A stretch of 64,000 nt of DNA from Ancylostoma caninum (lineage: Eukaryota > Nematoda > Chromadorea > Rhabditida > Ancylostomatidae), in the NCBI GenBank assembly GCA_037903475.1, contig JBAJFG010000573.1:124001-188000 (forward strand). The letters are read 5' to 3'. Made by a program: the position numbers and the translations under genes. Positions 35,495-45,467 of the stretch are shown piece after piece. Positions within the stretch are counted from its first letter, which is position 1; each line of letters starts with the position of its first letter. The notes under the pieces were generated by a model. It was not told the origin of the DNA. It was given only the letters and a program-made list of their open reading frames with translations, and made no database searches.

Positions 35495-36560
35495 TGTACG
35501 ATAGCAATTTACCAAGGTGGTCGCCTCGGGGGGTGGGGGGGGGGGGTCGTCTGAAGAGTGTAGTATAATAACAGCAAGGTAGGGAGGTTCGTTTTCCACC
35601 AGCGAGCTCTTTTTCTTTTAGTACCATAAACAACAACTGTAAAATCGTCGGTGAGCTCTTTCTAGTTAACCTTGGACGTTTTATTTGGCTGTAAATCGAC
35701 TCCTAGGGTCGAATAAATTTGTAGCTTAAAATGCAATTTCGTGGACGGTGTGGCTCTGGACATCACTTGGTGCCCCGAAGCTGTAGAGGCGGATTCACAG
35801 ATTCAAACCTAATGAGGATGCGAAATTTCACACCTTCTCATTCATTGGAATTTTTTAAAGCGATAAGACCACACAAGACATAACTGCAAAATTTGTTAAA
35901 TTTGAGGTATCTTGACATTCAATAACTGACAAAATCAGAAGATCCTGTAAAAAAGGACTCCATGCATGAGAAAGATCAAATCTTCATTTATTGTAGTGCC
36001 TCATATGTGGCTGTTCTCTCATACAAAGCAGCTATGAAGTTATCCACCTCAGATTAACACCACAATCTTGAACTTGCCGAAAATTAGGTTTCTTCTTCAT
36101 GGCTCTTTTTTTCGGCGTATATTTGAAAGCTTACAATGACTCTGGAAGAGGAAGCCAAGTTCTATACTCTTGGGAAATTTCAGCTTTCAATATTATCTGG
36201 AACGAGTATTATTTCGCTGGTAAAGCGATGGTAAACCGTTGGTAAAAATGGCAATTCTCTCATCTTTTTGCCAACGAATTCTCATCCAAATTTAACCCTA
36301 AACCAGATTTTTCAGAACAAAAAGATATGCACCAGGAAGTGCAAATATACCTAGTAGCAGAACGATTTAAGCAATTTTCCCAGGTCACATGCCAACCCTT
36401 TTTAAATTCGTGACAAACAACCATGCATCTGCACGTGTACGATTCTAATTCTGAGTGAAAGAACACCATTAACGCGCGACTTTCGCAGTTCAAAAAAGGT
36501 CCTGACAATTTGTTTTTGTTCATACACATGGATATTTGACGTCCGACTGCTCCACATACA
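35495..36560. other. stretch without recognised gene
   Basis: A poly-G run lies at about 35529-35546. The minus frame 36260-36694 covers the tRNA-like repeat and is not a recognised protein. Confidence 0.4.
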
Positions 36561-36564
36561 TTTT

Positions 36565-36662
36565 TCCACTTTGCAAAAATTAGTCTCCGGCGGGGATCGA
36601 ACTCCTGGACCTGTTCGAACATGAATACGACTTCTGCGTCACTCCAGTTGCTCATAATAAGT
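36565..36662 (-). repeat. tRNA-like SINE segment
   Basis: On the minus strand GAGTGACGCAGAAGTCG resembles a decayed D-arm and GGAGTTCGATCCCCGCCGGA a B box with T stem, followed by GACTAATTTTTGC. That tail matches the one after the B boxes at 16050-16250. Acceptor pairing is absent, so it is not a working tRNA gene. Confidence 0.45.
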
Positions 36663-36741
36663 GTGTAGATGTGCGACATAGACATGTGAGACAATTGACT
36701 GGTTGTTTCATTGATAAAACTTGAAATTCAAGAATAAATAT

Positions 36742-36776
<35 letters not shown>

Positions 36777-37434
36777 CATGCACATAAATGCGCTATACAA
36801 TGGTGGATCACGAGCACAAGGAAATAGAGGAGAAGCTCTCCAGATTCAGTTGAAAAAATCCGAAGTTATTTCAAGGTCCCTATTATGTTCTCCCTGTTAC
36901 GTGAGGTATCAGTGACAGTATTTTGACAGAGATATTTTCTGCTCAGAAAATCAGAGAGGCAACACTGCAGTTCGCCCATAACTGCTCCCACGAACATAGA
37001 GGATATCGAAAAACCCGTACATCCTTTAAACCAGAGCAATTAGAATCTTTAGCGGTATTTTTGCTCAAGTGGGATGAAAACGTGGGTACCATCTCTGTCG
37101 GTTCCTCGCAGTATCCGTCTCCTCCTTGTCTCAAGATTTGCAAGCAGAAAAGGAAATGAATTTATAAAACACCAAGGAGGATGATAGGAGAGTACAAAAG
37201 GGGAACAGGGAGGAATATCGGAGAAGAATGCATCCGGAGGACTCCTCGTACACAGAAAAAATCATAATAAAAGTTAAGGGGCAATCTCAGATGGCAGAGA
37301 AGAATAGTTCATCATGGATGCCTTGGCATATAAAGTAGTTCTGTTCTGAGACTGTAGGCAGATGATGTCGCAAACGATGAGCTGAAAATTTCAAAGTTCT
37401 CTGACCCTTAAGAGGCGAAGGAAATTTATTTTCC

Positions 37435-40400
37435 TTAGTTCTTAAAAACAGAGGTAGACGGAGAACATAAGACATCTTTCGGTAACTGACGAAGCCACCT
37501 AGCACCACGAACAAATAAAGTACTAAACATTCTAGTATTAAATCTGTTGTTAATTCTCTTGTAGTGCAATGTAAACGTACCTGAGCGGCCATTACATGGC
37601 CTAAAGATCCAATATTTACTGGCCCTAAGCTTGCAATCTATTCGTAAAACCTTGAAGCAAAAAACAAGATCATTGAACGTGCGTCGTTGCAAAAGACTGT
37701 CGAGTTTGGATTTCTTAAGTCTCTCATGATAAGGCGGAATTTGATGGTAGTTATATTAATTAGGTAAGCATCTGTGCAGGAGCAATCTTGTAAAAGTTTG
37801 CTGTACTTTCTCTAAGGCTCTTTGTTGTTTCACAGTAGAGGGACTCCAAACTTGCGAGCCATACTCAAGGAGTGGAAGTACGTAACATTTATATACAGTG
37901 GACGTCAATGACGGTGGCCCATCTGCGGCCTCAAGATGCACGCCGCGCAACCGCGCCGCCCGCGTCGTAAACGATGTTTTCTGCTGCTGTTATGCTATAT
38001 CTAGAGCTTTTCTGCCCGATTTTAAGGATTTTGACACCAAATCAGGGAGAAAACGACTAGAAATAGCATTCCTGCAGCAGACGACACCGGTCCTGGCGCG
38101 CGCGGCGCGGTTGCGCTATGTTCTTCTCGAGGCCGCAGATGGGCCACCGCCATTGCCGTGCACTGTAGTTTAATCAGCAAAGAAGAATCATTCGAACGAA
38201 TATTGCGAAATATAGTAAATAGTGCAGCGAAAGACCTATTGACGACATGCCTAATATGTGTATCGAAGGACAGTTTGGAGTTGAAATATATGCCCAAGTC
38301 TTTAATTTCCTTGCAAGTATTCAAAACCGTCCCATTAATAACAAATGGCATAGGATCACCTTTACCCACGTGAAATACGAGGGTCTTGGAGAGATTAAGA
38401 GGTATGTCGAAAAGTTCAGCCCAAGCTAACATATTTTCTATAGAGAGGGATACAGCATAGTGTACTTCCGAATAGTTCTGCGAGTTGTACGATGCGAAAA
38501 CTTTGATGTCATCGGCATACATTTGGAACTTACTGATGGATGCGTGCGTAGTTTTGAAGGGAGGTCATGCGTGTAAAGTAGGAATAGTAGCGGTGAGAGA
38601 ACTCCACCCTGGGGTACTCCACTGTGACAAAGATAAGATTTAGAGAACGAATTTCCCACTTTCACGCACATATGTCTCTCACATAAATATGCTCGAATCC
38701 AATCAATTAATGCATCTTTAACTCCAAGGTCTTTCAGTTTAGAATAGAGTTTGAGATGGTTAACTCTGTCAAACGCCTTTGATAGATCAAAATATATAAT
38801 GACGATCGAATGACCATTGTTGAGCGCACTGGACCATTCGAAGACACAGTCTTCTAGTTGAGTTGTTGTAGAGGCTCCGGATACAAACCCATACTGTTCG
38901 GGTGGTATCAGATTGAGTTTGGTGATATGGCTAGTGATCTTATTCCGGATAATTCTTTCAAGTACCTTCACCGGTGTAGGTGTGATGCTTATAGGCCTAA
39001 AACACGAAATGTGAGTGGCATCAGAATCTTTGGGAATGGCCGTGACAATGGCTTCCTTCCATGCAAGGGGAACTTCTAGTGAAATGAGGGAGATGTTGAA
39101 TAGTATTGAAAGGGGTTCACATAGAGAATCTGCACATTTTTTGTAGATTATTTGCGGGATACCATCGAAAGGGATTGAGGTGGAAGGTTGTAGGCGCTTG
39201 AGTAAACATCGAACAGTATAAGGATGAATTGGTGAGTCAGAGATTTGAAATGATTCGTAAGATCTTGGAGAACGTGGAAAGGTTTTTAGAACAGAACTAC
39301 TAGGAAATATACTAGAAAAGTACATTGCGAGAGCATCAGCTTTTTGATTGTCGCTCGCAAAGATATCTCCGTTATCTCCATGAAGAATAGGTAATTTATA
39401 ATTGCTTTTTAGTTTATGGCGAATAAAGGAGACGATAAGTCCTTTGTCAGTGTTTCTGATAATGCGTCGTTCAAGATTAGCGTGGATTTTTTGAGATGAC
39501 GATCTAATTCACAACACACTTTTTTGTAATCTGAGCATAGCAAAGGATTTGAGCTTGTCGCGAAAATTCTGTCTCTTTGGGACATGAGATTGGTAGTATG
39601 TTGGGGGTATCGTGGCGACAGTTGTCGAGGCTCAGAGAGAGGGACGTATTTGCTCATACCTTCATAAATTACACGGCAAAATTTTTTGTAGGCGTCATCA
39701 ATAGAGCTATAGTTTTGGAAAACTTCCCACCAATTGATCGTTGAGAAGAACGATGCTAGGGCATTGTAATCGGCTCTGCGAAAATCAGGTAAGGGGAGCT
39801 TGAAGGCATGGTCAACCGCAACAGAGAGGGTAAAGGAGATGATTTTATGATCAGATGTAGCTAACGGAGGTAGGGCTGTAACTTGATTTACGATTGGCAT
39901 TGAACTAAGAATGATGTCCAGTGTGGACTTTCCTCGTGTTGGGAATACAACATGCTGTGATAAGGAACAGTTCTTGAAAAAATCATAGAATTTCATTGCT
40001 GCCGAGTTCTTAGGAGTGTTGGTCGACCAGTCGATGTCTATGTTAAAGTCACCGAGAACTAAAGTTGGTTCAGTACAAGAACATAAGTCTGATAGGGAAT
40101 CAATTAGGTGTTGATCGTCTATGGAATTGGAATTTGGTGGACGATATACAAGGACAATTCGAAAATCGGGAGAGGTAGTAAGGTTGTTTGAGTCGAGGCA
40201 AATTAAGTCTGATTTGAGAGTAGTGCCGAGTTTTAACTTTCGAAAGGATAAGGGCACTCTAACAAAGCAGCAAACTCCACCGCCTTTGCTACTTTTTCGG
40301 TCAAGACGAAAAATAGAAAATCAGGTGCCATTCAAAATTTCACTGTTAGAAAATTTAGCAGATAACCACGTTTCAGTGATAAAAACCAGGTCCGGTTTCT

Positions 40401-40500
40401 GCGTATCTAGGAGGTATTGAAGATGAACAAGTTTGTTGGCGAGGCTACGAGAGTTTATAAGAAAACATTTCAATCTTGGTGGGCCTGGTGGAGGTACCAG
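37435..40500 (-). pseudogene. CR1-like LINE ORF2 (endonuclease + RT), broken
   Basis: Reading down the minus strand, the endonuclease gives NSRSLANKLVHLQYLL, VFITETWLS, GGGVCCFVRV, LVYRPPNSNSIDDQ, LVLGDFNIDIDW and TSDHKIISFTL, with one TGA after ILNGT. The RT gives PFDGIPQIIYKKC, FRPISITPTPVKVLERII, YFDLSKAFDRVNH and GVPQGGVLSPLLF. A frameshift falls just before the catalytic MYADDIKVFAS (38522). The thumb is cut by the MITE after SLLIKL and resumes with YKCYVLPLLEYGSQVWSP. The end is at 37435. The blocks are collinear with the ORF2 at 18962-22110. Confidence 0.85.
37896..38165. mobile_element. TA-flanked MITE (CAGTG ends), copy 1
   Basis: A 270-bp element with TIRs of about 60 bp (CAGTGGACGTCAATGACGGT and, inverted, CAGTGCACGGCAATGGCGGT, both continuing GGCCCATCTGCGGCCTC). 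TA is duplicated at 37894-37895 and 38166-38167. Removing it and one TA restores IKLYKCYVL in the LINE RT, which confirms the borders. CAGTG ends and a TA target fit a Tc1-type transposase. A second copy lies at 63120-63390. Confidence 0.9.
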
Positions 40501-40505
40501 GCCAA

Positions 40506-41162
40506 TTATACGTTTCCCGGATTGGTACGTTTGGGAAGGTCATGAATATTCCTTAATTCACCTCGATAAACAACCCATAGGTGTTGGTTAGCTTTCCTAT
40601 TCCGCTCTTTTGCTTCTTGTCGGAGCTCGAATTCTTTGCGACGCTCAGCAATAGTCATACTACGACGAATGAAAACATTGGAAAACATAGAATTTCTCAG
40701 TCGGCCAGCATTAGATAACGCTTTCAGCCAATGAGATTTAGATGGCATGACAATTTTGACCAACCTAGGATGTTGGTCAGTGATCTTCCCTATTCGGTAC
40801 GTCTCAACAGGTCTGCATTCTATTTCGAGAATATCTAGTATAGCTCCTACTTTAAGATCTAAGTCGTTGAGCTTCTCAGTCTGCGTTAAGTTTGCAGGTG
40901 GTTCTTGGAGGCCGGAGATCACCAAGCTTCTCCCTCTTTTTTCATTCTCAACATACTCAGAAACACCTTTGTTGATCTTCGCATCAAGAGCATGAACCAT
41001 TTTTTCAATTTCTGGATCATTGCTTTGAGCAAGAATAGAGTTCAGAATCTCAGATACAGAGAGGTTGTTGTAGTGGACAGAGCTGGTGCTAATGCTTTTA
41101 TCAACATTAACCGTACCGCTAGTATCTTTCTTTTTCATACGACGTTCTTTAGCTTGCGACAT
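40506..41162 (-). CDS. CR1-like LINE ORF1 protein
   Basis: An intact 218-codon frame. After a basic N-terminus it shows a helical region, then RGRSLVISGLQEPPANL, an acidic segment, IECRPVETYRIGKITDQHPR and LVKIVMPSKSHW, and a basic tail (ERRKEFELRQEAKERNRKAN). Blocks match ORF1 of the LINE at 18350-18961. Probable element RNA-binding protein (family knowledge). The stop lies a few bases before the endonuclease frame, as in the other copy. Confidence 0.8.
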   Translation of the reverse strand: MSQAKERRMKKKDTSGTVNVDKSISTSSVHYNNLSVSEILNSILAQSNDPEIEKMVHALDAKINKGVSEYVENEKRGRSLVISGLQEPPANLTQTEKLNDLDLKVGAILDILEIECRPVETYRIGKITDQHPRLVKIVMPSKSHWLKALSNAGRLRNSMFSNVFIRRSMTIAERRKEFELRQEAKERNRKANQHLWVVYRGELRNIHDLPKRTNPGNV

Positions 41163-41424
41163 GGCAGTAAAACAGAAACAATAGAATATGTAGAGATTTC
41201 ACAAAAAGAGGGAAGAGTTGGCTTAAACAGGAGATCGAACAGAAACCAACAAACTCACAGGGCGATGACTCTGATCAACCACCAATCAAATATTACGTAG
41301 ACCACGCGCTAATAGCGAACTATCACAGTTATAATGCCAATATAGAAGCGTAGGAGTAGGTAGGGACAGAGCGTGTTGGGTGCAACCGCTCAGCACACAC
41401 CAAGACTCAAGACTGTTGAGTATA

Positions 41425-41605
41425 TTTCGTATAGTAACATAATATTATATTATATTATATATTATATTATATATAATATATAATATATAATATAATATAT
41501 ATTTATAATAAATATATATATTATATATTTATTATAAATATATATATTTATAATAAATATATAATATATATTTCGTATATTATATATAATATATAGTATA
41601 TTTCG
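41425..41605. repeat. AT-only low-complexity block
   Basis: About 180 bases of TATA/TATTATA/AATATAT repeats, nearly free of G and C, directly upstream of LINE 2. Confidence 0.9.
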
Positions 41606-41799
41606 CAAAATATGAAAAATTGAGCGGTAAAAAATTAATTTTAAAAAGTAATTGGATTCGAAAATTACCTTCCAGATATTTTGAAAGTCGTTGAATTACA
41701 ATAACTGAAAGCTTGGAAGAATTAAATGTTTTGGAGGGGGTCGCATTTTTCCCGTCTACAAGGGGGAGGGTGGTCGCTTCGGGGTCGAATTTCTACCAA

Positions 41800-42030
41800 C
41801 ACCACGCTTCACCATGGACCCGAATCGAGGGGATTTCGCAAATGCTGGGCTGCCGCGGACCCATTCCTTATTCGTCCTTATTCGTGCTCCCGTATCCTGG
41901 TGTTTTCTCGGCGCTTTGCGGACAAAGTATCCATCGTGGACTCCTATCGTGGCGGTTTCAGCCACTATTGGGCCACGGCGGACCCTTTCTCGATTGATGG
42001 ACGCCTATCCTGGTGTTTTTTTTTCTGAAC
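41800..42030 (+). repeat. 59-60 bp minisatellite, four diverged units
   Basis: Units with TGGACCCGAATCGAGGGGAT, CTCCCGTATCCTGGTGTTTT, GGACTCCTATCGTGGCGGTT and GGACGCCTATCCTGGTGTTT follow at about 60-base steps. Same family as 35290 and 59630. Confidence 0.7.
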
Positions 42031-42219
42031 GCTGGACCCCGGCACACTTGCCCTTCATCAGTGTAACTGCATTCCTTGGAAATTTCAATAGTAATAGAAT
42101 AAAGTTAGGAAATATTTAGAAATTTTGATCAATTGCACTATTTGATTGCACTGCTTCTTAGCGACAAAGGCGAACCATAAGGTTACACAATCTGTGAAAA
42201 CTTCAATCTCTAAAGGAAA

Positions 42220-42965
42220 TTCACAAAGCTGCGAACTTGTCGAAATTGCTTCTTCATCCACGAAATTATGTGGCTGCTAGCGTGGCACAGGCCCAAAAAT
42301 CACAATAAATGACAAGTTTCGCGTTTGTGGGTAGTTTCCATTAGAAAATTCACTTTGTCTTCAATGAGGCCATTTTTTTGGTTATGAAAAAAATAAGGAT
42401 TCTAACACCCACACGCGATTGGAAGCACATTCGCAGTCAGGTGGCTGTCGCGGTCGTAAAAACTTTCACACAGACCTCACAAATCGCTTTGCCATTAAAA
42501 CAAATGAAGTTATGAAAATCGTTGCTGTAACTGCTATCTGCTATATGAAACTGCTATCCCTGGTAATAGATAATCCTGAAATGTTCTATGAGGTACCATT
42601 TTCGTGTTATTCACGTTCTGAGTTCTAAAAATGGATTTCTAGTGCAATGTAACAACTTCTTCACAAAAAAGAGCAACTATCAAGGGGTCCATTCTCAGAA
42701 AAGTACTAGAGGATACAATTAGAAGCGACTCGATGCAGCGACTCCCTCTCAATTGTATCCGTAGGTGATATTGCTACTTGATCACCAGTAATTCCCGAAT
42801 ATTCAAAGTTCAAGCAGACTTCCAGGTAGATTAGATCATCCTGATTTCAAATATCTGTTCTATTTTCAAAATGGTCAATTGAAGATTTATGACAGTGCGA
42901 CGAAAACAAAAAAGGCGAAATCGCAGACATCGCGCAGTTTCATCAAGCGACAGCGCAGGTCTTGT
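42220..42965 (-). repeat. interspersed repeat R1, copy 2 (inverted)
   Basis: Reverse-strand copy of 33525-34330, lacking the foldback insertion. Roughly the first 90 bases of the open frame 42879-43226 fall inside this repeat, so that frame is not credited as a gene. Confidence 0.8.
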
Positions 42966-42969
42966 ATCT

Positions 42970-43400
42970 CTGCCATCTTACAAAAACAAGGCGTGCACTG
43001 CCTTCTCAAAGGCACCGTCCTGCGTACCGGAATCGTTTCACATCAAAACAATCTCCAAGAGCTCCTGATCACGGCGAAGTGCGTGAATCCGAATAAAACT
43101 ACCAAAAACATTTTTGGAGTACAACTTTTGGGGAATATGTTAGTGGAGCGGCGAACTACGCAGTTTCTGCAGCACCTACTTCTTTGCAAATCACGAATTC
43201 AGCGCTCAATCTATCTTGTTAGATAGTTGATGGTGGGGAACACTCACGAGGAATATGAATTGCCTTTGAAGGTGCGCTCATTGAAGTGGGTCATTCAGAA
43301 AGCTCGTCCTACTGCACTAGCTCCGTCCCCAGCTTGACCACCAGCCTCTGAAGAACTAGGGCCCTAAAAATTGTTTTTCGGCAGTTGGCAAAGATTGCCT
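42970..43400. other. stretch without recognised gene
   Basis: Remainder of the frame to 43226 is unrecognised; no splice sites support it. Confidence 0.35.
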
Positions 43401-43405
43401 TTTAA

Positions 43406-43820
43406 GGCACTGTGTCACCTCGTTTCGTGAGCTGAAAATACCAGTAGACTCTAGTCCTCCTCATCACGCTAATTCCAAAAATGTACGCCAAAGCTCATAA
43501 AAATGACGGAAACCGCGTTTTCGGAGGAACCGAAAGTGCAGTTCACGGACCACCTGGGCGAGCGGTCCGTGGATGTGCGGGCTGCCCGCCATGTTTGCAG
43601 CGTTGGCCAACACGTCTAGACGTGTCCGATCGATGAGATCAATGGCTTCACGCATCCACTCGACTCGACAAAGTGTTATAAATCCCGTCTCGAAAAACGT
43701 TCAAAAGTAGGGTTTATTGACCTTTTTGTAACATTTCAGGTATACCGTTTTATTCAGCGTGTCGAGGAGATTCAGAATCTGGTAAAAGCTCAGACACGAA
43801 AATGAGGTGACACACTGCCT
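43406..43820. mobile_element. AGGCAG-ended MITE, TTAA target, copy 2
   Basis: Inverted copy of 29386-29801. TTAA is present on both sides (43402-43405 and 43821-43824). The internal order (GTCCGTG ... AACACGTCTAGACGTGT) is conserved between the copies. Confidence 0.85.
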
Positions 43821-44209
43821 TTAAGAACATCTGACATACATACAATAATGTGACAAGCTGGTTCCGCTCTATTCGCTTAAGTTGGGAAGAGCACTCACAC
43901 CAACATGTATCAACTTGTTGAGCACGCATTCCCAGATTTGACAAGTGTATCATTCGATACTGGGCCTGAAATTCAACTAGAATTTTGAATAGAACCATTA
44001 ATTACAGAGATACCAATGGAAAAAGGCAAAAAAGCGTTGAGGTGATCCTCAAATGCTCTGTAGTTGCCCAAAGGTTATTCCACAAAAAGGATGATAGTCA
44101 AATAGTTCAGCCGCATATTGAGTTTTTGTCCCTAGGAAGCCTTTCTAAATCCTAAAATTGTGAATCGGACATTCTTGCCAGAAAATTTGAATTAAAATAT
44201 CACCAGCTC

Positions 44210-44626
44210 CTACATATTTACAGAACGTTTGTAGGAATAGTCAAGAAAACATCCAGGAGTTCCACGAAAGTAGAGCCCATCCAAAATGATTGAGCGAATG
44301 AGGCCGTTGGGAAACGTGCGAGCGGCAGAGCCGATTTGGCAGAAGATACCGAATCGATAAGCTATTATTGTTGTATTTAATTGCTTTGTTTTCCTCTCCA
44401 CCACTTTACCACTTTTACAACCATTACTAATAGATTCGACTACTTTCCCCATGAGTTTTATTATTAGTTTTATTACAGCCAAATCTGCCCATGCCGCAGC
44501 CTCTAGGTTTTCCACCGGCATAATCCGGCCCATCGTTTTCGATATTGCATTGATTCCTGCGTGCTCTGTGCTCCCAACATGTTGAAAATATGTCCGTATT
44601 TTATAAATAAAGCTTTTCTGAGTCAT
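44210..44626 (-). CDS. hypothetical ORF
   Basis: A 138-codon frame on the minus strand with a reasonable residue composition (for example AAAWADLAVIKLIIKLMGKV and ARTFPNGLIRSIILDGLYFR). No family recognised and no clear polyadenylation site. It lies downstream of the CENP-V-like gene on the same strand and could be an exon of a neighbouring gene or a chance frame. Confidence 0.25.
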   Translation of the reverse strand: MTQKSFIYKIRTYFQHVGSTEHAGINAISKTMGRIMPVENLEAAAWADLAVIKLIIKLMGKVVESISNGCKSGKVVERKTKQLNTTIIAYRFGIFCQIGSAARTFPNGLIRSIILDGLYFRGTPGCFLDYSYKRSVNM

Positions 44627-45019
44627 ATTGTAATCTGTTTATCATGGTTAGCTAAAATTAGCTGGTTTTCCGAAACATGGGAGTTTGAGAAGCTCATTGC
44701 CTCCTTTTCAGTTGGCAATGAACAACTCGCTCACATCGTAAACTATAACCTCCTAAAATAACCTCCTAAAAACTTCAAATTTCAAGGATGTTGTGTGTAA
44801 GACCTACACAATTGCAATCAGCTCGCAGAGTAGGGTAAGAGGAAGGCAGGTTTGAAGTATCGAAATTTTGCCTGGGCACTTCGTTCAGGTCAGCTAACTT
44901 CATATGTAGAGAGGAAGGTATTACACATTACTTTGAGGCAGGGCGAGAAGAATGATCTTTAGAAAGGTGGAACTTATGAGATTGGCAAGAATATCTTGAG
45001 CCGGTTTATTCCAACGTTC

Positions 45020-45224
45020 TAAAACCTTGGATTATTAATTATTTCGATTAATGCTTTCTTGCCTTCCTTAACTATAACCACGATGTCAGTTCCACAAGAG
45101 CACCTTCGAGCCAGCATCTTCTAAGAATGCCGTCGCGGCAATGGAGCGATGGGAATCTTTCGCAATATCAACGTTTATTGAAAGACCCTTAATAAATTCA
45201 TCAAAGAGACTGATCAAGCTACGA
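45020..45224 (-). pseudogene. unidentified coding trace
   Basis: After the acceptor TTTGCTTTTTAG the minus strand reads HRSLISLFDEFIKGLSINVD and AATAFLEDAGSKVLLW to a TGA. A +1 frame then continues CGTDIVVIVKEGKKALIEII. Either an exon with a nearby donor (AAG/GTGCTC) or a frameshifted remnant. Not recognised. Confidence 0.3.
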
Positions 45225-45467
45225 TGAGCCTGCACACTAAAAAGCAAAACCTGTATTCTCCAATGAGTTCCTTAATCAAAGTGATTTTGTTTGGTATCCG
45301 CGAAGATCTTCTAATCGATTATACAGTATACAGTGTAAAATTGACCACCCCTCACATTGACGCGAGCCTGATAACGGAACAGGCTAAATTTTACAGAAAC
45401 CTACTAACAACTGCTCAAAGTTTTATTATTAAAATGTTCAACATTTTATTCATCATGTCAATATTTT

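Larger units (their letters stand above)
36738..41400 (-). mobile_element. CR1-like LINE 2, near full length, disrupted
   Basis: Minus-strand element: ORF1 41162-40506, ORF2 about 40500-37435, 3' UTR to a (TAAA)n tail (seen as TTTA repeats at 36738-36778). It carries a TA-flanked MITE at 37896-38165, a frameshift near 38525 and an in-frame TGA near 40325. The 5' border is not fixed; an AT-rich block begins at about 41430. Confidence 0.85.

Noticed and set aside
36565..36662. Functional tRNA gene
   Set aside because: Decayed D arm and no acceptor pairing; shares a SINE-like tail with 16050-16250.
42879..43226. 115-codon plus-strand ORF
   Set aside because: Starts inside repeat R1 and has no recognised domain or splice support.
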